A stretch of DNA of 64,000 bases from Paludibacteraceae bacterium (GTDB lineage: Bacteria > Bacteroidota > Bacteroidia > Bacteroidales > Paludibacteraceae), in NCBI GenBank assembly GCA_017391525.1, contig JAFOYE010000020.1, forward strand, positions 1 through 64,000. Reading direction: 5' to 3'. Below the pieces are notes generated by a model that was not told the origin of the DNA, did not search any database, and saw only the letters and a list, made by a program, of their open reading frames with translations. Positions 35,600-44,617 of this stretch are shown here, in pieces (position 1 is the first letter of the stretch; each line of letters begins with the position of its first letter). Both the position numbers and the translations under genes were made by a program.

Positions 35600-35631
35600 C
35601 AAAGGTACTGCTTTTTTTTGACATATGCAAA
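35600..35631 (-). promoter_or_regulatory. promoter of the porG-uppS-bamA-ompH operon
   Basis: Minus-strand -7 TACCTTTG (35600-35607), 20 bp, -33 TTTG (35628-35631). It ends exactly at the radA stop codon. Confidence 0.8.
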
Positions 35632-36984
35632 TTATTTTTTAAATAAAAATTTAAACGCATCCACAACGCGGGAAATTTCGATCACCTGAATATTAAGATT
35701 TTGGGTGTTATATTTTTGCCCACGAGGCACGATAATAGTCTTAAAACCGAGCTTTTCTGCCTCACGAATACGTTGATCTATGCGATTGACAGGACGAATC
35801 TCACCTGCCAGACCAACCTCACCCGTGATACAAGTTTGCTCGTCCAAAGCAATATCCATATTGGACGAAAGGACAGCCGCTAGAACAGCCATATCAATAG
35901 CAGGATCATTGACGCGAAGTCCACCTGCGATATTGACAAAAACATCTTTTTGCAGCAGTTTAAACCCTACTCTTTTCTCTAGTACAGCTAGCAACATATT
36001 GAGTCGACGAGCATCAAAACCCGTGCTACTACGTTGCGGTGTACCATACGCAGCACTCGCCACAAGCGCCTGAACTTCAATAAGTAAAGGTCTCACTCCC
36101 TCCACTGCAGCGGCAATGGCAATACCAGACAATCCTTCGCGATTATTAGAGAGTAACAACTCACTAGGATTAGTCACCTCGCGCAATCCATCTTGCTGCA
36201 TCTCAAAGATACCTAGTTCGCTCGTACTACCAAAGCGATTCTTTTGCGCTCGTAAGATGCGATAAACATAGTGCTGATCTCCCTCAAACTGAAGTACAGT
36301 ATCTACGATATGCTCAAGCACCTTTGGACCCGCCAAGGAGCCCTCCTTGTTGATATGTCCAACGATGATAAACGGAACATTTTTCTCCTTGGCATATTGC
36401 AAAATACGAGCTGCACACTCCTTGACCTGGCTCAGACTACCCACGCTAGCATCTATGGCCTCAGTACCTATCGTTTGGATACTATCTACCACCACCACTT
36501 CAGGCTGAAGTTCGGTAACCGAATCCAAAATCCGCTCAAGCGATGTTTCGGCCATAATATACAGATTATCAGGAGATCCCGATAGACGTTCTGCACGCAA
36601 CTTAAGTTGTTTAGCACTTTCCTCACCACTAGCATAAAGGGTACGTTTTTCACCCATTTTCATGAGCACCTGGAGCGCCAAAGTGGACTTTCCAATACCC
36701 GGTTCGCCACCCAAAAGCACCATACTACCAGGTACAAGTCCGCCTCCTAAAACACGATTGAGTTCAAGAGACTGCATATCTATACGCATCTCCTCTTGCG
36801 CTTGTACCTCATGGATACGTTGAGGTTGGGCTCCACGCGTGATTACCCCACGCTTGGTGGTCGTTTCGACCGTAGTTTCTTCTTCATAAGTACCCCACTC
36901 TCCACAGACTGGACAGCGACCTATGAGTTGAGGCGCCTTGGCACCACAAGAAGAACAAACATATTGAATTTTAGGTTTGGCCAT
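35632..36984 (-). CDS. radA: DNA repair protein RadA/Sms
   Basis: Branch-migration helicase in recombination. 450 aa: N-terminal zinc finger (Cys 10, 13, 24, 27), Walker A GEPGIGKST (about 93-101), the RadA motif KNRFG (about 248-252) and a C-terminal Lon-protease-like domain. Last gene of the dnaN-exonuclease-rnz-radA run. Confidence 0.96.
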   Translation of the reverse strand: MAKPKIQYVCSSCGAKAPQLIGRCPVCGEWGTYEEETTVETTTKRGVITRGAQPQRIHEVQAQEEMRIDMQSLELNRVLGGGLVPGSMVLLGGEPGIGKSTLALQVLMKMGEKRTLYASGEESAKQLKLRAERLSGSPDNLYIMAETSLERILDSVTELQPEVVVVDSIQTIGTEAIDASVGSLSQVKECAARILQYAKEKNVPFIIVGHINKEGSLAGPKVLEHIVDTVLQFEGDQHYVYRILRAQKNRFGSTSELGIFEMQQDGLREVTNPSELLLSNNREGLSGIAIAAAVEGVRPLLIEVQALVASAAYGTPQRSSTGFDARRLNMLLAVLEKRVGFKLLQKDVFVNIAGGLRVNDPAIDMAVLAAVLSSNMDIALDEQTCITGEVGLAGEIRPVNRIDQRIREAEKLGFKTIIVPRGQKYNTQNLNIQVIEISRVVDAFKFLFKK

Positions 36985-37088
36985 ATTCTAGGAAGTTCTA
37001 AACGCGACAAAATCGCTGTTCTAAAGGTTTTAAAAGTTCTAAAAGTTCTAAAGGTTCTAATCGCCCTGGCGGGCTGTTCTAAAGTTCT
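36985..37088. repeat. palindromic repeat array between radA and rnz
   Basis: GTTCTAAA linkers (about eight) with cores gcgacaaaatcgc and cgccctggcgggc. The rnz stop TAG and the codons before it (GAA CTT) are part of the linker. Confidence 0.75.
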
Positions 37089-37861
37089 ATAGTGGTGCGT
37101 TCTACGGCTAGAACCGTATTCTCAAATACCTCTTTAGCTTCCTCTAAGAACACATTATGATCATCTTCACGAGCACTAAAATGCCCTATTACCAATTTGC
37201 CAACTCCTGCTTTTTGCGCTATCGTAGCAGCCTGTTTGGCGGTCGAATGAGTATGCTTCTTACACTTATCCAAATCTTTCTCTGTGTAAGTTGCCTCGTG
37301 ATAAAGGACATCCACCCCAGCTATCTGCTCTACAATCTGCTCACGATACATGGTATCTGAACAATAAGCATAACGCTTGCGCGGTTCTTGGCCACGATGT
37401 TTCTCAGTAAAGAGGAATCCGCAAGTAGGCACCTTATGCTTGAGCGGAATAGACTCAATGGTCAGCGTTCGATCCTCCCAAATCACCTCACGCTTGCGTG
37501 GGTTAATAGCATGAAAAACAAGTTCATACGGAAGATCCTGGCAATGATAATCAAGCATAGGTCGCAGCAATTTCTCCAAATCCGCATGCGCATAGATATG
37601 CAAGGGTTGCGTGCGATTCATCATACCCAGAGTCGAGATCAACCCTATCAAACCAAAACAATGATCACCATGAAGATGTGAGATCAATACTGTATACAAG
37701 CGTGCCGTCTTAACGCCCAACTGACGCATAGTAATCTGCACACCCTCACCACAGTCCACCAAGAAGGACTTGTCACACAACTCCACAACTTGCCCAGAGG
37801 GCGAGTTTTGGAACGTAGGCATTGCACTGCCAGAGCCTAGTATGGTGAGTTGGTTGTTCAT
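37079..37861 (-). CDS. rnz: ribonuclease Z
   Basis: Endonuclease that matures tRNA 3' ends. 260 aa metallo-beta-lactamase fold with HLHGDH (62-67) and further metal-site residues in YHEATY and IGHFSAR. Somewhat shorter than the usual 300 residues, with the flexible arm reduced. Between the exonuclease and radA genes. Confidence 0.93.
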   Translation of the reverse strand: MNNQLTILGSGSAMPTFQNSPSGQVVELCDKSFLVDCGEGVQITMRQLGVKTARLYTVLISHLHGDHCFGLIGLISTLGMMNRTQPLHIYAHADLEKLLRPMLDYHCQDLPYELVFHAINPRKREVIWEDRTLTIESIPLKHKVPTCGFLFTEKHRGQEPRKRYAYCSDTMYREQIVEQIAGVDVLYHEATYTEKDLDKCKKHTHSTAKQAATIAQKAGVGKLVIGHFSAREDDHNVFLEEAKEVFENTVLAVERTTIEL

Positions 37862-37906
37862 TGTTCAGGAGTTTAGAAGTTCAGAAGTTTAGAAGTTCAG
37901 AAGTTA
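37862..37906. repeat. GTTCAGAA/GTTTAGAA tandem repeat
   Basis: Six units of an 8-9-bp repeat between the rnz start and the exonuclease stop; the TAA stop belongs to the repeat. Confidence 0.7.
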
Positions 37907-38695
37907 TCGACGCAGAGACATATAAACACGAGTAAAGACGCCTTTGGTATATTGAGGAAAATCGCCGTTTTGAATCCATCCATAATAGCCAGGATCGCGA
38001 CGGAACACATCCGCTACGCGTTGACCTTTATACTTGCCAAAATTGAAGATTTCCACTCCTTCCGCATCATACGCAATACGTCCCGCAAAGTCGGCAAAGC
38101 GTACATTACCAGTCGTATAATCAGCTAAACCATCCACATCTTCAGGCAATTCGTATCTTTCCAATTGCGCCATTAGCACCTCATAGGTAGCCATCGTGTC
38201 AGCATCCGCAGCATGCGCATTGGTAAGATCCTTGCCACAATAGAACTTGTAAGCCGCCACAAGAGAGCGAGGTTCTTGACGTTGGAAGATCGTGAAAACA
38301 TCGACCATACGCTTAGCTTTGAGATCTACATCTACTCCCGCACGCATGAGTTCCTCTGCGAGAAGTGGAAGGTCAAAATGATTAGAGTTATATCCCGCCA
38401 AATCTGCATTTTCCAAAGCAGCAACTACCTGAGGCGCAATATCTTTGAAAGTAGGACAAGAAGCCAAATCCTCATCATAGATACCATGCACAGCACTCGC
38501 TTCGTCGGAGATATGCATCTGCACCTCTTGCCCCAACATCATCATGGTTGGTTTAATGCGGAAGGTCTTTCCCTCCGAACTACCATCGGGAAAGACCTTG
38601 TAATAACTCAACTCGACGATCCTATCGGATGCGATATTTAGTCCCGTAGTCTCCAAGTCAAAGAAAACCAGCGGGCGAGTAAGTTTTAATTTCAT
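37904..38695 (-). CDS. DnaQ-like 3'-5' exonuclease
   Basis: 263 aa with the DEDD exonuclease fold: FFDLETTG (Asp13, Glu15), YNSNHFDLPLL (about 98-108) and AHAADADTMATYEVL with the last acidic residues. The C-terminal KYKGQRVADVF segment is common in this Bacteroidota subgroup. Directly follows dnaN, so a proofreading or repair role is plausible. Confidence 0.9.
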   Translation of the reverse strand: MKLKLTRPLVFFDLETTGLNIASDRIVELSYYKVFPDGSSEGKTFRIKPTMMMLGQEVQMHISDEASAVHGIYDEDLASCPTFKDIAPQVVAALENADLAGYNSNHFDLPLLAEELMRAGVDVDLKAKRMVDVFTIFQRQEPRSLVAAYKFYCGKDLTNAHAADADTMATYEVLMAQLERYELPEDVDGLADYTTGNVRFADFAGRIAYDAEGVEIFNFGKYKGQRVADVFRRDPGYYGWIQNGDFPQYTKGVFTRVYMSLRR

Positions 38696-38709
38696 TCGTA
38701 TATCAACTA

Positions 38710-39831
38710 TTAATCGTTGAGCAACATTGGCATAAGCAATACGAGCAAGTCTTGACCTTCTTCGTTCTCTGAAGGAAGAATCAAACCTGCACGAGCAGGA
38801 TCTGCCAATTGCAATACTACATCTTGAGAAGTGATATTAGCCAAGATCTCAATCAAGAATGGAGCCTTGAAACCTATAGACATAGGCATACCTGCGTAAT
38901 CGCATACGATAGTCTCCTCTGCAGAAGTAGAGAAGTCAATATCTTGTGCAGAAATCTTGATAAGATTCTCAGTCAAAGCCAATTTAAGCAAACTGGTACC
39001 TGTATTAGCAAACACAGCCACACGTTTACAAGCATTGATGATAGTCTGACGATCAACAACTACACGGTTTGTATTGTTTTGTGGAATTACCGCATTGTAG
39101 TTAGGGAAACGACCCTCTATTTGGCGGCAAACAATCATAGTAGTACCAAACACAAACTTAGCATTCTTTTGTCCAAAAGTAACTACTACATCCTCAGCCT
39201 CCTTTTGAAGCACTTGACGAAGAAGTTGTGCTGGTTTCTTAGGCAATATAAAGCTAACTGCTTGCGCACCCTTCACACTCTCATTAGAATAACGAACAAG
39301 ACGATGTGCATCTGTCGCAACCATAGTAATCTTCTCCTCTGACAAATCAAAGAACACACCATTCATTACGGGACGCAACTCATCATCTGCGGTACAGAAA
39401 ATAGTTTTATTAATAGCCTCTAAAAGCACATTAGATGGCATAGTGAAAGTATTATCACCATCCTCTACTGGCATCTCAGGATACTCTAATCCATTAGCAC
39501 CTACAAAGCTATATGTACCATTGGAACTAGTGATATTCAAACTAAAGTTTTGCTCATCAATTTGGAAGGTTAAAGGTTGCTCAGGGAACTCCTTGAGAGT
39601 CTCCAACAACATCTTGCCAGCTACTGCTACCTTACCAACACCTTGTGCATTCTCCACGGTGATACTAGTGCGAATTGTAGTTTCACTATCTGACGCTGTC
39701 AAGGTAAGCACATCGCCCTCCAAGTCAAACAACACACACTCCAAAATCTGCAAACTATTCTTTGCAGCAATCACACGACTCACTACTTGCAATTGAGCAA
39801 ACAATTTCGTACTTGATACATTAAATTTCAT
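38710..39831 (-). CDS. dnaN: DNA polymerase III beta subunit (sliding clamp)
   Basis: 373 aa; the three clamp domains are recognisable, with VVATDAHRLVRY-type and ending LLMPMLLND. Homodimeric ring that keeps replicative polymerase on DNA. Head of the dnaN-exonuclease-rnz-radA operon and divergent from murI. Confidence 0.95.
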   Translation of the reverse strand: MKFNVSSTKLFAQLQVVSRVIAAKNSLQILECVLFDLEGDVLTLTASDSETTIRTSITVENAQGVGKVAVAGKMLLETLKEFPEQPLTFQIDEQNFSLNITSSNGTYSFVGANGLEYPEMPVEDGDNTFTMPSNVLLEAINKTIFCTADDELRPVMNGVFFDLSEEKITMVATDAHRLVRYSNESVKGAQAVSFILPKKPAQLLRQVLQKEAEDVVVTFGQKNAKFVFGTTMIVCRQIEGRFPNYNAVIPQNNTNRVVVDRQTIINACKRVAVFANTGTSLLKLALTENLIKISAQDIDFSTSAEETIVCDYAGMPMSIGFKAPFLIEILANITSQDVVLQLADPARAGLILPSENEEGQDLLVLLMPMLLND

Positions 39832-39893
39832 ATTCTTCGCGATTTAATTTATTCTAAATTACACATAGTACGCCTAAAGCTACTATTCGGCTG

Positions 39894-39925
39894 CAAAGAT
39901 ACAAAATTTATACCATTTATGCAAA
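39894..39925 (-). promoter_or_regulatory. promoter of dnaN operon
   Basis: Minus-strand -7 TATCTTTG (39894-39901) and -33 TTTG (39922-39925), spacer 20 bp. Its -33 box is one half of a 13-bp palindrome shared with the murI promoter. Confidence 0.8.
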
Positions 39926-39928
39926 TTA

Positions 39929-39960
39929 TTTGCGTAATTTATTTATTTTTTATAACTTTG
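39929..39960 (+). promoter_or_regulatory. promoter of murI
   Basis: -33 TTTG (39929-39932), 20 bp, -7 TAACTTTG (39953-39960). Shows that the murI start is after this point. Confidence 0.8.
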
Positions 39961-40011
39961 CAGCGAAAATCAACCCGACTTTCAACTTTTGACATTCCAC
40001 TTTCAACTCAA

Positions 40012-40839
40012 ATGATAGGCATCTTTGATAGCGGTTATGGCGGATTGACCATCTTCAATCATATTCGTCAACGCCTTCCCCAATACGACTATTTGTACTT
40101 GGGTGACAATGCTCGCGCACCATACGGAACTCGCTCATTTGATGTGATTTACGAATACACTCTCCAAGCAGTCAGCTATCTGCGCAAACAAGGATGTAGC
40201 CTGATTATTTTAGCCTGCAATACTGCTAGCGCCAAGGCATTGCGCACCATCCAACAAAACGATATCAATCCAGACGAAGTGCGCGTTTTGGGTGTTATCC
40301 GTCCCACGGTTGAGGTTGTGCCCACGCGTACGCGCACAAATCATATAGGTGTACTTGCCACCCCAGGAACTGTTGCTTCAGAGAGCTACATCATCGAATT
40401 GCAGAAACAAAAAGCTGATTTGGTTATCACTCAACAAGCATGCCCAATGTGGGTGCCGTTGATTGAGTCTGGAGAGCATCTGCATGAAGGAGCAGATTAT
40501 TTCGTAGAAAAGTATTTGACCGAACTCCTAGAACGAGATCCACAGATTGATACGATCATCTTGGGTTGCACACACTACCCTTTGTTACAAGAAAAGATAG
40601 AAGCCTTTCTAGCCAAACAGACCATCTCTCAACAAAGCATTTCGGTAATCGCTCAAGGAGAGATTGTAGCAGAGAGTTTGGCCGATTATTTAGAGCGTCA
40701 TTCGGACATTGCCGAGCGAGCCATATTGAGTTCAACGGGTAGTTGTACTTTCTTAACCACAGAATCCGCCAATAAGTTCTCGGACTCTGCTTCATTGTTC
40801 CTAGATAAGAAGATCGAAGCAAAGAAGATAGAATTATAA
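40012..40839 (+). CDS. murI: glutamate racemase
   Basis: Supplies D-glutamate for peptidoglycan. The ATG at 40012 (275 aa) gives the family N-terminus MIGIFDSGYGG; any earlier start would lie in the promoter. Catalytic Cys in LACNTASAKA (about 70) and LGCTHYPLL (about 184), with Asp6 and Ser7 binding substrate. Confidence 0.95.
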   Translation: MIGIFDSGYGGLTIFNHIRQRLPQYDYLYLGDNARAPYGTRSFDVIYEYTLQAVSYLRKQGCSLIILACNTASAKALRTIQQNDINPDEVRVLGVIRPTVEVVPTRTRTNHIGVLATPGTVASESYIIELQKQKADLVITQQACPMWVPLIESGEHLHEGADYFVEKYLTELLERDPQIDTIILGCTHYPLLQEKIEAFLAKQTISQQSISVIAQGEIVAESLADYLERHSDIAERAILSSTGSCTFLTTESANKFSDSASLFLDKKIEAKKIEL

Positions 40840-40899
40840 CAAATTATACGGAGTGTGCCGAAAATCCAACAAAGAGTAGGCAAACATAATCTTAAATTT

Positions 40900-41424
40900 A
40901 TGGCAATATCTTTAAAGGACGCTAAGAGTGGAGATAAATTCGTAGCAAAAAATGGACTAATTTTAATTATGTATAATCCTGGAAATAGCCTTGCCCACGC
41001 ACCTTATAAATTTTGCTTAATAGCAGAAGAAACTGGCTATAGATATTTTTACTCCAACACAGGAGAGTATTTTGAAGGGAAAGACCCTAATATGAATTTA
41101 GAGGGAAGCGTATCTAAAGAAGGGACAGTCACTGATATAAACGGCGAGAACAACATCGAGGAGGAGGACAACGATGTAGATGTATCCGGAGGATGGGAAA
41201 CGATACTTAAAATAGTAGGTTGGATTGTTTTCATTGGCGGTTTTATTGCATGTTTTGTACTCGTTGGTACTGGTGCAGAAGAAATTTGCTGGATTCCTCT
41301 ATTAGTTGGTATACTTATTCCTGCTCCATTGATGGTATTTGCCAATCTGGCAACCTTACTCAAGAAGAACAACGAACTCAATCAGCAAATCCTCAAAGAA
41401 TTAAAAGAACTCAATAAGAAATAA
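40900..41424 (+). CDS. small membrane protein, unknown function
   Basis: 174 aa from the ATG at 40900 (a GTG at 40855 is less likely). N-terminal globular half (SLKDAKSGDKFVAKNG), an acidic linker (EEEDNDVD, about 95), two membrane helices (about 107-127 and 132-155) and a charged C-terminal helix (KKNNELNQQILKELKEL). Not recognised. The reading frame continues beyond its stop into a decayed segment. Confidence 0.65.
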   Translation: MAISLKDAKSGDKFVAKNGLILIMYNPGNSLAHAPYKFCLIAEETGYRYFYSNTGEYFEGKDPNMNLEGSVSKEGTVTDINGENNIEEEDNDVDVSGGWETILKIVGWIVFIGGFIACFVLVGTGAEEICWIPLLVGILIPAPLMVFANLATLLKKNNELNQQILKELKELNKK

Positions 41425-41640
41425 GAGCTATACTCACATTACCCCGATGGTCAATGGGATATAAGCGACCAAAAGAACAAGAAAAAATCATACTTGTTTT
41501 TATTACTCGTATTGGCGTTTGCCGTTTCATCTTAACACACCAATTTCCACAGCTTACCAGAAAATATTTGGGCTCCTACCAAATTGTACCCAGACAATTT
41601 GCCAGAAAAGGAGATTCATAATATTATTATCAAGCAATAA
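41425..41640 (+). pseudogene. decayed in-frame remnant after the small membrane protein
   Basis: Same frame as the preceding gene, just after its TAA: ELYSHYPDGQWDISDQKNKK, a hydrophobic run (SYLFLLLVLAFAVSS), a TAA at 41533, then HTNFHSLPENIWAPTKLYPD to a TAA at 41640. The conserved-looking composition on both sides of a single stop suggests a former longer or second gene. No start codon is evident. Confidence 0.4.
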
Positions 41641-41660
41641 GCAAGTATCTATACAAATAA

Positions 41661-41688
41661 AAATGCACTCCAACCGGAGTGCATTTTT
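41661..41688. terminator. bidirectional terminator between the membrane-protein gene and leuS
   Basis: 11-bp perfect stem (aaatgcactcc with ggagtgcattt), AACC loop, T-runs in both directions. Confidence 0.9.
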
Positions 41689-41726
41689 TGTATTGATACT
41701 CGGCAAGTACGCCGAGCGATGGACGA

Positions 41727-44570
41727 TTACATCACGATATTCACGATGCGACCTGGAACGACGATAACTTTCTTTGGAGCGGCGCCGTTCAATTGTTTAG
41801 CAGTCAGTTCGTGCGCCATGACAATCTTCTCCACCTCCTCGCGGGGAGTGTCCTTTGCCACCTCAATAGTAAAGCGCACTTTACCATTGAACTGAACAGG
41901 ATACTTTTGTATTGATTCAACTAAGTATGCTTCGTTGCATATTGGCCATTCAGCGTCGTTGACAGAAGTTAGATCGCTTGCGCTGTTAGAAGTTAGACCG
42001 CCTTCGGCTGCGAGACATAGTTGATATGCTTCCTCTGCAATATGTGGAGCATATGGAGCAAGCAAGATGGCGAAGGTCTTGAGGATAGCGACCTTGTTGC
42101 ACTTGAGGGCTTGCAGTTCGTTTTGCGCAATCATGAAGGCAGGGATAGAAGTGTTGAACGAGAAGTTCTCAATATCCCAAGTGATCTTCTTAATCAGTTT
42201 ATGCAAGCTGCGCAACTCCTCTGCTGTTGGTTCGTCGTTGGAGAGGGTCTCGAACATGTTCCACCACTTGCGCAAGAAGCGGTGTACACCATCAATACCG
42301 TTGGTATCCCAAGGTTTGGACATCTCGAGTGGGCCAAGGAACATTTCGTACAAGCGCAAGGTATCCGCACCATACTTAGCCACTACATCGTCTGGGTTCA
42401 CGACATTGAACATAGACTTGGACATCTTCTCAACCGCCCAACCGCAAATATATTGCTTGTCGGTAGGAGTACCCATGTAAGGGTTGTCCACATCTGTAGT
42501 GCCATCTGAATATACGAACTCAGCGTTTTTGAATTCAGGCATCCAGTTGCGGAAGGCGTCAATGTCGAGGACATCGTTCTTGACGATATTCACGTTCACG
42601 TGGATAGGTTGAACTTTATCTTTGTACTCTGGATTGTCGATGAGGTTGTAGCTGATAAAGAGGTTGCCCGTTGCGCCTTCGCCGATATAACGATAAACGA
42701 AATTAGAGCGACCTTGGATCATACCTTGGTTGATGAGCTTGCGGAATGGTTCGTCCTCGCAGATATAGCCGAGGTCGAAGAGGAACTTATTCCAGAAACG
42801 GCTATAAATCAAGTGACCCGTAGCGTGCTCAGTACCACCGATATAGAGGTTGACTTGACGCCAATAGTCGTTGGCAGGTTTACCTACGAGCGCAGCGTCA
42901 TTGTGGTTGTCCATATAGCGGAGGTAGTATGCCGATGAACCTGCGAAACCAGGCATGGTGCAGAGTTCGAGTGGGAAGATATTGACATTATCAATCAATG
43001 ACTTGCTTACTACTTGATTGTTTTTCTCGTCCCACGCCCAGAGGTCGGCATTGCCGAGAGGTGGCTCGCCCGTGGTGGTAGGTTTGAAGTCTGATACCTC
43101 AGGCAAGAGGAGTGGTAAGAACTCTTCTGGAAGCATGTATGGCATACCGTCCTTGTAATAAACTGGGAATGGTTCGCCCCAGTAGCGTTGGCGGCTGAAG
43201 ACCGCATCACGGAGACGGTAGTTCACTTTCACGCGGCCAAGGCCAGTGTTGGTGATATGCTCCTTCATCGCTTGGATGGCGTCTTTCACTTGCATGCCGT
43301 TGAGGAAGCCAGAGTTGATCATCACACCCTCTTTGGCATCGAAACTTTGCTCGCTTACATCTGCGCCCTCAATGAGTGGGATAATAGGCAAGTTGAAATG
43401 CTTAGCGAAAGCATAGTCACGGCTATCGTGTGCAGGAACCGCCATGATAGCGCCTGTACCATAACCGCTCAACACATAATCACTTATATAGATAGGTATC
43501 TCTGCTTTGGTAAGCGGGTTGATGGCATACGAACCTGTGAAGACACCTGTAACACGGCGGTCAGCAATACGCTCACGCTCAGTACGGTTCTTCACCATTT
43601 GGAGGTAGGCCTCTACCTCTGCTTTTTGCTCCTCGGTAGTCACACGAGCCACATACTCGCTCTCTGGAGCCAATACCATGAAGGTTACGCCATACACAGT
43701 ATCTGCACGGGTAGTGAAGATAGTGAATGGTTCGTCTTGACCCTTGATAGCAAAACGCATCTCTGCACCCTCGCTGCGACCAATCCAGTTGCGTTGAGTC
43801 TCTTTGAGAGAGTCGGTCCAATCCACGGTATCAAGTCCTTGGAGGAGGCGTGGCGCGTATGCACTCACACGGAGGTTCCATTGGCGCATGACACGTTGCT
43901 CTACAGGGTAGCCACCACGAACAGAAAGTCCTTCGCTCACCTCGTCGTTGGCAAGCACACAACCGAGTTGTGGGCACCAGTTCACCTTGGTGTCAGCCAG
44001 ATAGGCGATACGATAGTTCATGAGGCGCTCTTGTTGCTCTTTCTCGGAGAGGGTAGCCCAAGTAGGGTCAGTAGCCTCGAACTTCTCGATCAGTTTGCTG
44101 ATAGGTTGAGCCTTCTGCAAAGAGGTGTCGAAGTAGGAGTTGAACATTTGGATAAATGCCCATTGTGTCCACTTATAGAAGTCAGGGTTGCAAGTCTTTA
44201 CCTCGCGATCCCAATCGTAGTTGAAACCAATCTTTTGGAGTTGCTCGATATAGTGAGCGATGTTCTCCATGGTGGTTTTCTCTGGGTGTTGACCTGTTTG
44301 AATAGCGTATTGCTCTGCAGGCAAACCATAAGAATCAAAGCCCATTGGGTGGAGAACATTGAAGCCCTGTAGGCGTTTGTAACGGCTGTAGATATCGCTA
44401 GCGATATAACCAAGAGGGTGACCTACGTGCAAACCTGCGCCTGATGGGTATGGGAACATATCGAGAACATAGAATGGTTGTTTATCGCTCTTATTGCTCA
44501 CGCGATAGACACCTTTCTCAGCCCATTGTGCCTGCCATTTCTTTTCAATATCGGAAAAATTATAGTCCAT
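41727..44570 (-). CDS. leuS: leucyl-tRNA synthetase
   Basis: 947 aa class I synthetase. HIGH-type motif in [16 protein letters not shown] (about 38-53), CP1 editing domain (about 230-420, with a [12 protein letters not shown] segment), and KMSKS in EKMSKSMFN (about 714-718). Downstream of tkt, separated only by a repeat array. Complete. Confidence 0.97.
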   Translation of the reverse strand: MDYNFSDIEKKWQAQWAEKGVYRVSNKSDKQPFYVLDMFPYPSGAGLHVGHPLGYIASDIYSRYKRLQGFNVLHPMGFDSYGLPAEQYAIQTGQHPEKTTMENIAHYIEQLQKIGFNYDWDREVKTCNPDFYKWTQWAFIQMFNSYFDTSLQKAQPISKLIEKFEATDPTWATLSEKEQQERLMNYRIAYLADTKVNWCPQLGCVLANDEVSEGLSVRGGYPVEQRVMRQWNLRVSAYAPRLLQGLDTVDWTDSLKETQRNWIGRSEGAEMRFAIKGQDEPFTIFTTRADTVYGVTFMVLAPESEYVARVTTEEQKAEVEAYLQMVKNRTERERIADRRVTGVFTGSYAINPLTKAEIPIYISDYVLSGYGTGAIMAVPAHDSRDYAFAKHFNLPIIPLIEGADVSEQSFDAKEGVMINSGFLNGMQVKDAIQAMKEHITNTGLGRVKVNYRLRDAVFSRQRYWGEPFPVYYKDGMPYMLPEEFLPLLLPEVSDFKPTTTGEPPLGNADLWAWDEKNNQVVSKSLIDNVNIFPLELCTMPGFAGSSAYYLRYMDNHNDAALVGKPANDYWRQVNLYIGGTEHATGHLIYSRFWNKFLFDLGYICEDEPFRKLINQGMIQGRSNFVYRYIGEGATGNLFISYNLIDNPEYKDKVQPIHVNVNIVKNDVLDIDAFRNWMPEFKNAEFVYSDGTTDVDNPYMGTPTDKQYICGWAVEKMSKSMFNVVNPDDVVAKYGADTLRLYEMFLGPLEMSKPWDTNGIDGVHRFLRKWWNMFETLSNDEPTAEELRSLHKLIKKITWDIENFSFNTSIPAFMIAQNELQALKCNKVAILKTFAILLAPYAPHIAEEAYQLCLAAEGGLTSNSASDLTSVNDAEWPICNEAYLVESIQKYPVQFNGKVRFTIEVAKDTPREEVEKIVMAHELTAKQLNGAAPKKVIVVPGRIVNIVM

Positions 44571-44617
44571 TATTTTATTGTTTAGGAGTTCAGGAGTTTA
44601 GAAGTTTAGGAGTTTCT
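44571..44617. repeat. GTTTAGGA/GTTCAGGA repeats at the tkt stop codon
   Basis: Five 8-9-bp units. The last tkt codons (LLNF and TAA) are written in the repeat. Confidence 0.7.

Noticed and set aside
39919..40011. Upstream extension of murI
   Set aside because: It would cover the promoter; conserved N-terminus starts at 40012.
43188..44372. Long open frame (394 aa) on the plus strand within leuS
   Set aside because: Antisense to a clear, conserved leuS; no promoter, odd composition. A shadow of codon bias.
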